Shown here piece after piece: positions 46,044-54,142 of a DNA stretch of 54,190 nucleotides; position 1 is the stretch's first letter, and every line of letters starts with the position of its first letter. Origin of the DNA: Flavobacteriales bacterium (GTDB lineage Bacteria; Bacteroidota; Bacteroidia; Flavobacteriales_D; UBA2798); contig JAIBBF010000019.1 of assembly GCA_019694795.1 (NCBI GenBank), positions 1-54,190 on the forward strand, written 5' to 3'. The notes under the pieces were generated by a model. The model searched no databases. It was not told where the DNA came from and was given only the letters and a program-made list of their open reading frames with translations. Both the position numbers and the translations under genes were made by a program.

Positions 46044-47570
46044 TTATTTTTTCTGCCAAACCCAAGCTTCCAGGTTTTCTTTTGATTTGAGTGTCGACAA
46101 TGCCTCAGTTGCTTCTTCTTTGGAATTAAATCCTCCAACTGCAGCATAGTGGAATCCATTGCTATTATCAATTACTTCGCAGGCGTATCCTTTTTTCTTG
46201 AGGTTATCGACCTGACGTTTAGCGTTGGCTTCATTTTTAAATGAACCGGTAATTGCAAAATAATTACCACCGGATGAAACGATTACTTTTTCGGTTTTGA
46301 CTTCCTTTATTTCTTTGGCTTCCGCTTCTTTTTTCTTTTCTGTTTTTAATGCAACAGTGGTGGAAGATTTGAGAATGTTTTCGGAGCCGGATGCAGGATT
46401 GGATGCAGCAGTTTTATCAGGGAAAATTCGCGTGATGCCGCTGAATAAATCATCCACCGCGGGTCCAAAATTAAAATATTCGGCCAGTGTATATTTTGTT
46501 TCCGGTTGATCTAAATCTTCATACACCATCAAACATCCGGAATAACAAGCTACCCAAACTTCATTGTTGCGTTCATCGTAAGTTATGCCAATGGGATTCT
46601 TAGCGGTTTCTGCTTTTTCTACAACGGAAAACGATTTTAAATCCACTTTTGTGATTTGAGCAGAGGAATAATTTACCACATACAAATAGCGATCGTCGTT
46701 ACCGATGGTCATGCTTCGCGGTGTTCCTCCAATGTGCAGTTTTCGAACTGCGCGGTCTTTAATTCGTATGGCAGCGATGTCGCCATCGGAGTTGAGGCTT
46801 ACGTACAAAACCGAATCTTTGGAATCGATGCAAAGGTGACGCGGTCCTTTCCCTATGTCGCAAAATTTTTCACTGGAATAATCGGTGAGGTTTAATCGTT
46901 TTATGATGGTGCTGCCCATAATGGCGATGTAGGCATATTTGCTTTCTGAGTCGATGGAAATACCACGCGGAAATCGTCCGGCATTTACTTTTTTTATCAG
47001 CTTCTCCGTGTTGAGGTCGATAATAGAAATATCTCCGCTGCTCCAGTTGCTGACCAATAATTTTTTTCCGTCGGGAGTTACGGAAACATATTTGGGGACA
47101 CTTCCTGCCGGAAATACACTTTCAATGGCAAGTGATGATGTGTTGATTTTATATATGTAGGATTCATCAAAATCTTTTCCATAACATTCATCGCAACCGG
47201 GATTGCTGTAGCCTTCTCCTTCCATGAAATAATTGCTGACGTAGGCATATTTTCCATCCGGACTAAATGCACATTCCACCGGAGCACCACGATATGATCC
47301 GTTTTTGTCGGCATATCCAAATTCACTCAGCTTAACACGGTCAGAAATGGTTTTTCGCAAGTTGTAATGCTGATCGTAAACGGAAATGGTGTGATTGTAC
47401 ATCATGTTTTGCGCAAAAAACAATCCGTTTCCATTGTGCACAACCGATTTGGGTGAGAGTCCGCCCCTGAGTGTTTTTTTGAGAATAAGTGTAGTATCAC
47501 CATTTCCGCCCCATACTGAAAGGCCGGTTACAACAATGAAAACACCTGTTATGTAAATGCGCAACCGCAT
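46044..47570 (-). CDS. YncE/YVTN-type beta-propeller protein with C-terminal SPOR domain
   Basis: A 508-residue protein. The frame opens further through a TTG (47615), but the ATG at 47570 gives a signal sequence and sits 3 bases after a perfect -7 box. Residues about 30-345 form a 40-residue-repeat propeller (FSPDGKYAYVSNYF, VTPDGKKLLVSNWSSGDISIIDL, GNDDRYLYVVNYS). An insertion in one blade has a Cys-x-x-Cys (NPGCDECYGKDF). A low-complexity Lys/Glu linker (about 400-430) leads to a SPOR domain (about 435-508, YFAITGSFKNEANAKRQVDN, YAAVGGFNSKEEA), which in other proteins binds denuded peptidoglycan at division or remodelling sites. Role unknown; it is presumably periplasmic. Confidence 0.85.
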   Translation of the reverse strand: MRLRIYITGVFIVVTGLSVWGGNGDTTLILKKTLRGGLSPKSVVHNGNGLFFAQNMMYNHTISVYDQHYNLRKTISDRVKLSEFGYADKNGSYRGAPVECAFSPDGKYAYVSNYFMEGEGYSNPGCDECYGKDFDESYIYKINTSSLAIESVFPAGSVPKYVSVTPDGKKLLVSNWSSGDISIIDLNTEKLIKKVNAGRFPRGISIDSESKYAYIAIMGSTIIKRLNLTDYSSEKFCDIGKGPRHLCIDSKDSVLYVSLNSDGDIAAIRIKDRAVRKLHIGGTPRSMTIGNDDRYLYVVNYSSAQITKVDLKSFSVVEKAETAKNPIGITYDERNNEVWVACYSGCLMVYEDLDQPETKYTLAEYFNFGPAVDDLFSGITRIFPDKTAASNPASGSENILKSSTTVALKTEKKKEAEAKEIKEVKTEKVIVSSGGNYFAITGSFKNEANAKRQVDNLKKKGYACEVIDNSNGFHYAAVGGFNSKEEATEALSTLKSKENLEAWVWQKK

Positions 47571-47573
47571 ATA

Positions 47574-47581
47574 CAAAAATA
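47574..47581 (-). promoter_or_regulatory. -7 element of the propeller/SPOR gene
   Basis: Minus-strand TATTTTTG, a perfect TAnnTTTG, 3 bases before the ATG at 47570; it supports that start over the longer frame. Confidence 0.5.
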
Positions 47582-47657
47582 GAGAATCATTTGATGGGAA
47601 TGTCTTTTTTTGCAATTGGAATTTAAAAATCCGATTTTTACTGCATAATCTGATACT

Positions 47658-50336
47658 ATGAAAAAAATAGCGTTTTTACTTCTTCTCTCATTGATCTCGT
47701 TAGTTGTTGTAGCTGATGAAGGGATGTGGGTTCCTTCTCAACTTAAAAAACAGAAGGAAAGTGATTTGAAAGCAAGGGGATTACGAATCGACGTGGAGCA
47801 AATCTGGTCGAAAGATAAACCTTCTTTAAAGGACGCCATTGTAAATTTCGGTGGTGGTTGCACAGCGGAAGTGATTTCATATGAAGGATTAATTCTTACC
47901 AATCACCATTGTGGTTTTGGTCAGATTCAAGCGCACAGTTCTTTAGAACATGATTATTTAAAGAATGGATTTTGGGCAATGGATCGTTCGCAGGAATTGC
48001 CGAATCCGGGACTCACCGCATCGTTTGTTGTGAATATGTATGATGTAACAGATGAGTTGATGCGTGCTGCGAAAAATGAAAATGGAGATCTTGATCCGAT
48101 GGCCATGCAACAAGCTGCAGAGAAAATAAAAGCAGATGCTGTTCGCGGAACACATTATGAAGCGCAGATTAAACCTTTCAATTACGGAAATTCATTTTTT
48201 CTGATTGTATCGGAAACATTTCGTGATGTCCGTTTAGTAGGAGCTCCGCCTTCTTCGGTTGGTAAGTTTGGAGGTGATACCGACAACTGGATTTGGCCTC
48301 GCCACACCGGTGATTTTTCTATTTTCAGAATTTATGCCGATAAGAATAATCGTCCCGCCGACTATTCCCCCGATAATGTTCCCTATAAACCAAAATATGC
48401 TTTACCGGTATCGATGACTGGAATAAAGGAAGGTGATTTCACCATGGTGTTTGGGTTTCCGGGCAGAACACAACAATACCTCAGTTCGGCGGCGGTTGAT
48501 TATATCGTAAACACCTCGAACCCTATTCGGATTAAAATGCGTGAAACGGCACTCAACATTATTGATGCCGATATGCGCAGCTCCGATTTAATTCGTATTC
48601 AATATGCCGCCAAGCAAGCCCGGATTAGTAATGCGTATAAAAAGTGGATTGGTGAAACGGCTGGATTAAAACGTTTGAATGCCGTGCAAGTAAAACGTGA
48701 ACTGGAAAAGGAATATACCGAGCGCGCGAACAAAGATCCGGAGTTTGCACGAAAATATGCTTCGCTTCCTATGGATTTTGCAACGCTTTATCTGAAATTT
48801 TCGGAATACGGAAAGGCCAATGATTATTTTTCTGAAATGGTGTTTTCGGGTCCGGAGTTTATCCGTTATACCCAGGGATTTGAAAAAACCATTGATCAGT
48901 TCGCAGATTTAGAGCGTTCCAATAAATCCGGAGAAATGATTGAGAAACATCGTTCCTCTGTTCGCGGTTATTTTAAAAATTACAATGCTGCCACCGATAG
49001 AAAATTATTCCTGGCGATGTTCCCCATGTATTTAGAAGGTACACCTTCTGATTTATTGCCGGATGAAATCTCAACTTTAAAGAAAAAATACAAAGGCAAC
49101 TGGAATTTATTAGCTGATGATATTTTTAATAAATCAGTATTTACGGATAGTGTTCGCATGAGTGCTACGCTGAATAAGTTTACTGCTTCTACCGTTAAAA
49201 AATTAAAATCGGATCCTGCTTTTTTACTTATGAAAATGATGTACGATGGATATCGGACAAAAGTAGATGGCGAGTATAAAAAGTTGTATGGCAGATCGGA
49301 GCAGATGATGACGGATTATGTTGCCGGATTAATGCAATTGTTTCCTGATAAAACCTATTGGTACGATGCCAATTCTACATTGCGTTTGTCGTACGGAAAA
49401 GTAGAAGGATCCAAACCCCGGGATGGAATGCGTTATGAATATTACACTACTGTTGACGGAATGATGGAAAAATACATTCCCGGAAATGAAGAATTTGATT
49501 TACCTGAAAAACTCATCACCCTGTGGAAAAATAAGGATTATGGTGCTTATGCAAGTCATTATGGAATGCCGGTTGCATTTACCGCCAGCAATCAAACCAC
49601 GGGCGGAAATTCAGGATCTCCTGTTTTGGATGCGGATGGGTATTTGATCGGTATTAATTTCGATCGCAGCTGGGAGAGTACCATGAGTGATGTGATGTAC
49701 GATCCGGAACGTTGCAGAAATATTATTCTCGATATCCGCTATGTATTATTTATCATAGATAAATACGCGGGTGCCGGTCACCTTCTGCGTGAGATGGAAT
49801 TAATGACGCCTGAAAGTATTCGTGCTAAAAAAGAAAAACAGGAAAAGGAAAAGGTATTGCAGGTGACCGACAATATCCGCAATCACCCTGAAGATGTTTC
49901 TTATCTTGTTGAGCGTGCAAAATTGTATTTGGATCTGAACATGCTGCATGATGCCGAACTCGATTTAAAAAATGCGGCCAAGATTCAAGCTCAGAATCCC
50001 GCAGTGCATTATCAGTTAGGTGAAGTGTTGCTGGAGTCGAAACGATATTTAGAAGCACTTAAATCGTACGAAAAAGCTATTTCGCTGGATTCTAAACTGG
50101 CGGATGCCTATTTGAAAAAGGGGATTTGCTTAACGGAGTTGAAGAAGTTTGACGATGCCATTAAGGTTTATACCCAATACATATCCATGAACAGTCTGGA
50201 TCATCGCGGATATTACAATCGCGGGGTTTGTTATTACATCCAAAACAAAACCGTTGAAGGTTGTGCCGATTTTATGGTGGCTGAAAAACTGGGTGGCGAT
50301 AAGGAAAGCTGGTTGCGGAAAGAGTTGTGCCATTGA
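47658..50336 (+). CDS. dpp11: S46 family dipeptidyl-peptidase, DPP11-type (Asp/Glu-specific), with C-terminal TPR extension
   Basis: An 892-residue protein with a signal peptide. Residues about 20-715 are an S46 chymotrypsin-fold dipeptidyl-peptidase: catalytic His in TNHHCGFG (residues 83-84), the catalytic Asp expected in the stretch around 207-228 (DTDNWIWPRH, FRIYAD), and catalytic Ser652 in GGNSGSPVLDADG. Eighteen residues after that Ser is Arg670 (NFDRSWES). In P. gingivalis the equivalent Arg673 marks DPP11 (cleaves after Asp/Glu), whereas DPP7 has Gly there. About 725-892 add four TPR-like units (e.g. PAVHYQLGEVLLESKRYLEALKSYEKAI), absent from the roughly 720-residue enzymes I know. 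It would feed acidic dipeptides to the cell from the periplasm. Confidence 0.92.
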   Translation: MKKIAFLLLLSLISLVVVADEGMWVPSQLKKQKESDLKARGLRIDVEQIWSKDKPSLKDAIVNFGGGCTAEVISYEGLILTNHHCGFGQIQAHSSLEHDYLKNGFWAMDRSQELPNPGLTASFVVNMYDVTDELMRAAKNENGDLDPMAMQQAAEKIKADAVRGTHYEAQIKPFNYGNSFFLIVSETFRDVRLVGAPPSSVGKFGGDTDNWIWPRHTGDFSIFRIYADKNNRPADYSPDNVPYKPKYALPVSMTGIKEGDFTMVFGFPGRTQQYLSSAAVDYIVNTSNPIRIKMRETALNIIDADMRSSDLIRIQYAAKQARISNAYKKWIGETAGLKRLNAVQVKRELEKEYTERANKDPEFARKYASLPMDFATLYLKFSEYGKANDYFSEMVFSGPEFIRYTQGFEKTIDQFADLERSNKSGEMIEKHRSSVRGYFKNYNAATDRKLFLAMFPMYLEGTPSDLLPDEISTLKKKYKGNWNLLADDIFNKSVFTDSVRMSATLNKFTASTVKKLKSDPAFLLMKMMYDGYRTKVDGEYKKLYGRSEQMMTDYVAGLMQLFPDKTYWYDANSTLRLSYGKVEGSKPRDGMRYEYYTTVDGMMEKYIPGNEEFDLPEKLITLWKNKDYGAYASHYGMPVAFTASNQTTGGNSGSPVLDADGYLIGINFDRSWESTMSDVMYDPERCRNIILDIRYVLFIIDKYAGAGHLLREMELMTPESIRAKKEKQEKEKVLQVTDNIRNHPEDVSYLVERAKLYLDLNMLHDAELDLKNAAKIQAQNPAVHYQLGEVLLESKRYLEALKSYEKAISLDSKLADAYLKKGICLTELKKFDDAIKVYTQYISMNSLDHRGYYNRGVCYYIQNKTVEGCADFMVAEKLGGDKESWLRKELCH

Positions 50337-50433
50337 GGATTATTCGGTTTTGGTCACACTTTTAATATTTCTTAAGTAATTTTAACAGTTTATTGGCTTG
50401 GTTTTTGTAATTTTCAGTTACAAAATCTCTGAT

Positions 50434-51624
50434 ATGAAATCTATTTACGCTGTTATCTTTAGTCTTTTGGCTCTAGGTTCATTTGCTCAAACCAGAACCA
50501 CCATTGCCAATGGAAATGCAACCAATCCGTTTACATGGGATTGCACCTGTGTTCCAACCTCCGGAAACGATATTGTGATTAATCACCAATTAACGCTGGA
50601 TGTCGATTTCGCCTACACCTCGGGTTCAGTAACGGTTAATGCCTCCGGTGCTTTACTTGGAAATTCGCCTAACCGGATTCTTGCCGTGGGTGGTGGAGCA
50701 TTTCACAATTATGGAAATGTAAACATTGCCAACATGTATCAAAATGGTGGTACGTTTATGAATCATGCTACCATGACCATCACCAATGCCTTTGGTGTTG
50801 ATTTAACAGCCGTAACTTCTAATATGGGAACCTTCACGGTGTCGGATTCCTTATACATTAATTCATCTGCTACTTTTTCTAACACAGGAACACTGAATGC
50901 AGTGGTTACGGCTTCTGCAGGTACATTAACTACTACGGGATCGTTTACGGGGACAGATCTTTGGACGACAGGTACCGTGAATCATAATTCCGGTAGTTTT
51001 TCCATTGCCAATATTTATAATTCAGGAACGCTTACTACCCAAGCTCCGATGATAGTTTCTAATGATTTCTGGAATGCAGAAAATGTAGATATTAATCATG
51101 ATTTAATTATTTCTCATTCGCTTTACAACGGTGATACTACCGGTGGAGGAGCTACATTTAATAATGACGGATTGGTATCGATTACTCAGGATTTCGTGAA
51201 TTCGAAAACGGTTTCGGGTACCGGTAGATTTTGTATTGGACAAGGAACTACCAATTCGGGTTCTATCAATGGTACATTGGATATCTGCGATCAAACCGGT
51301 GGTTCGATTGATTTGAATTCGGGTACGGTGGCAGGAACGGTAACTTTTTGTGCAACTTCATGCAATGTTGGAGTAGAAGAAACATCGAGTAACGAAGTGC
51401 ATATTGTTCCCAATCCATTTAATGATGTATTCGAAATCCGTAGTGAGCAATCCATGAACTACCAACTCACCGTAGTGAATGCGATCGGTCAGCAAGTGCT
51501 CAGCATGAATTACAATGGTAATGTTATTCGTCTGGATGCTTCAACGCTTTCTTCGGGTATGTATTTTTATCGTTTAGTATCGAACCGCGAATTGGTTTCT
51601 TCCGGGAAATTGATCAAGCGTTAA
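50434..51624 (+). CDS. Secreted beta-solenoid-like protein with T9SS type A sorting domain
   Basis: A 396-residue protein. The frame opens further through a TTG (50398); the ATG at 50434 gives a signal peptide ending Ser-Phe-Ala before Gln. Residues about 20-300 are rich in Asn, Thr, Gly and Ser with regular short strands (NHATMTITNAFGVDLT, NHNSGSFSIANIYNSGTL), suggesting a right-handed beta-helix. Two pairs of Cys flank this region (CTC near the start, CATSC at the end). The C-terminal 75 residues are a type A tail (VHIVPNPFNDVFEIRSE, VVNAIGQQVLSM, GMYFYRLVSNRELVSSGKLIK). It is exported by T9SS; function unknown. A terminator follows. Confidence 0.82.
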   Translation: MKSIYAVIFSLLALGSFAQTRTTIANGNATNPFTWDCTCVPTSGNDIVINHQLTLDVDFAYTSGSVTVNASGALLGNSPNRILAVGGGAFHNYGNVNIANMYQNGGTFMNHATMTITNAFGVDLTAVTSNMGTFTVSDSLYINSSATFSNTGTLNAVVTASAGTLTTTGSFTGTDLWTTGTVNHNSGSFSIANIYNSGTLTTQAPMIVSNDFWNAENVDINHDLIISHSLYNGDTTGGGATFNNDGLVSITQDFVNSKTVSGTGRFCIGQGTTNSGSINGTLDICDQTGGSIDLNSGTVAGTVTFCATSCNVGVEETSSNEVHIVPNPFNDVFEIRSEQSMNYQLTVVNAIGQQVLSMNYNGNVIRLDASTLSSGMYFYRLVSNRELVSSGKLIKR

Positions 51625-51640
51625 TCGTATTGATAAGTTG

Positions 51641-51670
51641 AAAGTCCCGCCTTGTGCGGGATTTTTTTTG
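51641..51670 (+). terminator. Rho-independent terminator
   Basis: TCCCGC (51645-51650) pairs with GCGGGA (51656-51661), extended by A-T and G-T pairs, 5-base loop, followed by eight T. It ends the type A cargo gene. Confidence 0.85.
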
Positions 51671-51678
51671 CCCTTTTT

Positions 51679-51709
51679 TTTGTTTTGGTGATTTTTTAAT
51701 CTATATTTG
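51679..51709 (+). promoter_or_regulatory. Promoter of the LexA/CI-type repressor gene
   Basis: TTTG (51679-51682), a 19-base spacer and a perfect TATATTTG (51702-51709), 34 bases before the ATG. Confidence 0.65.
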
Positions 51710-51725
51710 ACTATATTTCTGTCAA
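51707..51725 (+). promoter_or_regulatory. Candidate autoregulatory operator (TTGAC-N9-GTCAA)
   Basis: A perfect 5-bp inverted repeat, TTGAC at 51707-51711 and GTCAA at 51721-51725, overlaps the -7 element and the expected transcription start of the repressor gene, the usual place for self-repression. Confidence 0.5.
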
Positions 51726-51743
51726 TATTTAACCGAGTCGCCT

Positions 51744-52556
51744 ATGTTTTTTGCCCCGAATCTCAAGCTGTTACGCCAACGAAAGGATCATTCCCAGGAG
51801 GAATTGTCGGGTCGTTTGGAAATTACCCGCTCTTCTTTGAGTGGCTATGAAAACGGTACGGCCGAGCCCAACTTCGCTACCCTGATTCGTATTTCGAATT
51901 TTTTTAGAGTCAGCATCGATAAACTGCTCAAAACGGATTTATCCTCTTTATCGGATGCGCAGTTGAGTGAAATAGAATCGGGTTATGATATTGATTTGAA
52001 TGGAAACCGTCTCCGTGTATTGGCTACTACGGTGGATCAGGATGATCAGGAAAATATTGAATTGGTTCCTGAAAAAGCGAGAGCCGGTTATATGGCGGGT
52101 TATTCCGATCCGGATTTTATTAAAGTCCTTCCAACCTTTAGTCTTCCCTTTTTATCGCGCGATAAAAAATACCGCACCTTTACCATCAGTGGCGATTCGA
52201 TGCCGCCGGTAGCTTCCGGTTCATTTGTAACCGGTGAGTACGTGCAAAACTGGAACACCATAAAGAGTGGGTATCCGTATATTTTGGTAACCAAAGACGA
52301 TGGGATTGTTTTTAAAATCGTTTACAACAAACTCAAAGAAAATAAATCCTTGCAATTGGTTTCTACCAATCCATTGTATGATCCTTATGAAGTAGATATC
52401 CGCGATGTGCTAGAGGTATGGAAATTCGTGAATTTTATTTCGAATGAATTGCCGGATCCGAAGGTGGACAAAGACGATTTGTCTTCTGTGGTTCTTAATC
52501 TTCAAAAGGAAATCCGTCAGATAAAAAATGTATTGAAGGACAGAAAAGATGCTTAA
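51744..52556 (+). CDS. XRE-family transcriptional regulator with S24 (LexA/CI-like) peptidase domain
   Basis: A 270-residue protein. The N-terminal helix-turn-helix (about 5-62) reads LKLLRQRKDHSQEELSGRLE, then TRSSLSGYENGTAEP, typical of Cro/CI domains. A linker with KARAGYMAGY (two Ala-Gly bonds, candidate self-cleavage sites) precedes an S24 fold: FTISGDSMPPVASGSFV with the candidate nucleophile Ser, and GIVFKIVYN with a candidate general-base Lys. The last 30 residues form a Lys-rich helix. It would be a dimeric repressor inactivated by self-cleavage, or a repressor using the fold only for dimerisation. It has a strong promoter with an overlapping inverted repeat. Similar stand-alone regulators occur in Bacteroidota chromosomes; no phage genes are nearby. 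Confidence 0.88.
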   Translation: MFFAPNLKLLRQRKDHSQEELSGRLEITRSSLSGYENGTAEPNFATLIRISNFFRVSIDKLLKTDLSSLSDAQLSEIESGYDIDLNGNRLRVLATTVDQDDQENIELVPEKARAGYMAGYSDPDFIKVLPTFSLPFLSRDKKYRTFTISGDSMPPVASGSFVTGEYVQNWNTIKSGYPYILVTKDDGIVFKIVYNKLKENKSLQLVSTNPLYDPYEVDIRDVLEVWKFVNFISNELPDPKVDKDDLSSVVLNLQKEIRQIKNVLKDRKDA

Positions 52557-54070
52557 TGATGGCTGAAGAACTGCATTTCAGCTAAGCAATGGTGTTGCCT
52601 GAGATAATCTTCGCACATAATGTAAACATATCCCTTAGGCGATTGATACAATAATTCGGGATTAAGACTCATCGGTACGGAATGATTGCTGTGCAATTGG
52701 AGCAAGGGGTTATTGGTTATGCTGCCATCCGGACAAATCATCGACCAGGTACTGCCGTAAAATGTTTTATCGCCAAATTCGTCGGCTTTTTTTCTCTTGC
52801 CGGTTTTTGTAAGTTGATCGTCGGGGAATACTTTATTGTAAATGAGATTTAGCGTGTCGTTGTGAAGCCAGAAATTATAACTGCTCCATTTTGCATGATC
52901 GTTAATGCTTTCTTGTTTCTTCTTAACCCCTTTTCCCCATTTTACATTTCCATTGTGATCGATGTTTAAAACCAGGATGTCCTCATAAAGAAAAGCATCC
53001 AGATTATTATTGGTGGTGATGGAAGATTTTTCTGCCAACACATATAATCCGCCATTGTCTTGTGCTACTAAATGCTGCAATGAAAATCCGCTCAAAAATG
53101 CTCCTGCTTTACTGGCTTCTTTTTTACTCATGAAGTTGGAAAGGATATCGGAGTTCAGCATTTCATGATGTTTTGCCGCAACGTTTCCGCCTGGATCAAA
53201 AGCAAAATAAAACATGCCTTCGTAATCGGAATAATTTTGTGAGGAATAAAATCCCAATACCACCAGATTTCCGTTGTGTAATAATCCCGCCTTAATATCG
53301 GAGATGAGTAGTCCCGTTACCGTAATTGGTTTTATACCGAGGTGACGTGTGCTTTTATCAATAGAAACGATTAAAAATTTATACTGCGTTTTATCGCGGT
53401 CCTTCTTAATGATAAACACATCGCCATTGTTGTTGATGAAGGGGAGGTTGACCGGATTAGGTCGGCTCGGAATATCGAAGAGGTGATCTTTGTGATAGGT
53501 TTCTTTTAAATCCTGATCGAAAATATGGATGGAAAGCGATTCGTTTTTCGTTTTATCGGAAGGGAATTCATGCACCAGCACCAGATTTTTTTTATCGGGC
53601 GAAATGTTCAGACGAAATTTTCCGGTGTTGCCGACATTAAATGCAGGCATACGGTCAATTTCCATTTTCCCATTTTCCTGAATACCATCTTCCGTTATAG
53701 GATAGGCATTGAGTACATGTGTTTTTTCGGTGGCATTAAATCGCGAAATAAACAACCAGTTTTTTTCACCCAGGGTGATGGTTTCTACATAATACAAACG
53801 ATCCGTTTCGGGAATACTAAAGGTGTGCGTGGAAAATCCGATTTGGGTATTGGATTCATCAAAAATCTCGAACGAATAGCGGGTAGCATTGCTTTGGTAA
53901 TTACTGCGAACCACTAGTTTATTTCCGTTGGTCAATTCAGAAATGGAGCAAATGTTGAGATCACTGTGCGTTGAATTGATTTCCGGTCCGAAATTGAAGC
54001 GCGGGAATTGCGCCATTGTATTCGAGAGGAGAATGCTGTTAAGAATGAAAAAAAGTAGAAGTCTTCTCAT
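52553..54070 (-). CDS. Secreted protein of unknown function, possible beta-propeller
   Basis: A 505-residue protein with a signal peptide ending Thr-Met-Ala before Gln. The mature part is beta-rich with recurring hydrophobic strands alternating with Asp/Asn-rich turns (NNNGDVFIIKKDRDK, NGGLYVLAEKSS, DHNGNVKWGKGVKK), which suggests a propeller. It ends without a T9SS tail, so it probably stays in the periplasm or outer membrane. I do not recognise the family; similar large uncharacterised secreted proteins are common in Bacteroidota. Its stop overlaps that of the convergent repressor gene in a shared TTAA. Confidence 0.75.
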   Translation of the reverse strand: MRRLLLFFILNSILLSNTMAQFPRFNFGPEINSTHSDLNICSISELTNGNKLVVRSNYQSNATRYSFEIFDESNTQIGFSTHTFSIPETDRLYYVETITLGEKNWLFISRFNATEKTHVLNAYPITEDGIQENGKMEIDRMPAFNVGNTGKFRLNISPDKKNLVLVHEFPSDKTKNESLSIHIFDQDLKETYHKDHLFDIPSRPNPVNLPFINNNGDVFIIKKDRDKTQYKFLIVSIDKSTRHLGIKPITVTGLLISDIKAGLLHNGNLVVLGFYSSQNYSDYEGMFYFAFDPGGNVAAKHHEMLNSDILSNFMSKKEASKAGAFLSGFSLQHLVAQDNGGLYVLAEKSSITTNNNLDAFLYEDILVLNIDHNGNVKWGKGVKKKQESINDHAKWSSYNFWLHNDTLNLIYNKVFPDDQLTKTGKRKKADEFGDKTFYGSTWSMICPDGSITNNPLLQLHSNHSVPMSLNPELLYQSPKGYVYIMCEDYLRQHHCLAEMQFFSHH

Positions 54071-54086
54071 AATTTTCAGTGCTCTA

Positions 54087-54094
54087 CAAATATA
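54087..54094 (-). promoter_or_regulatory. -7 element of the unknown secreted-protein gene
   Basis: Minus-strand TATATTTG, a perfect TAnnTTTG, 16 bases before the ATG at 54070. Confidence 0.5.
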
Positions 54095-54142
54095 GCAGAA
54101 TTGACCATTTTTGGTAATGAACTGACAAGAATCAGGCCAAAT

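Noticed and set aside
51744-52556. Prophage remnant suggested by the CI-like repressor
   Set aside because: No integrase, replication, structural or lysis genes are nearby and base composition does not change visibly.
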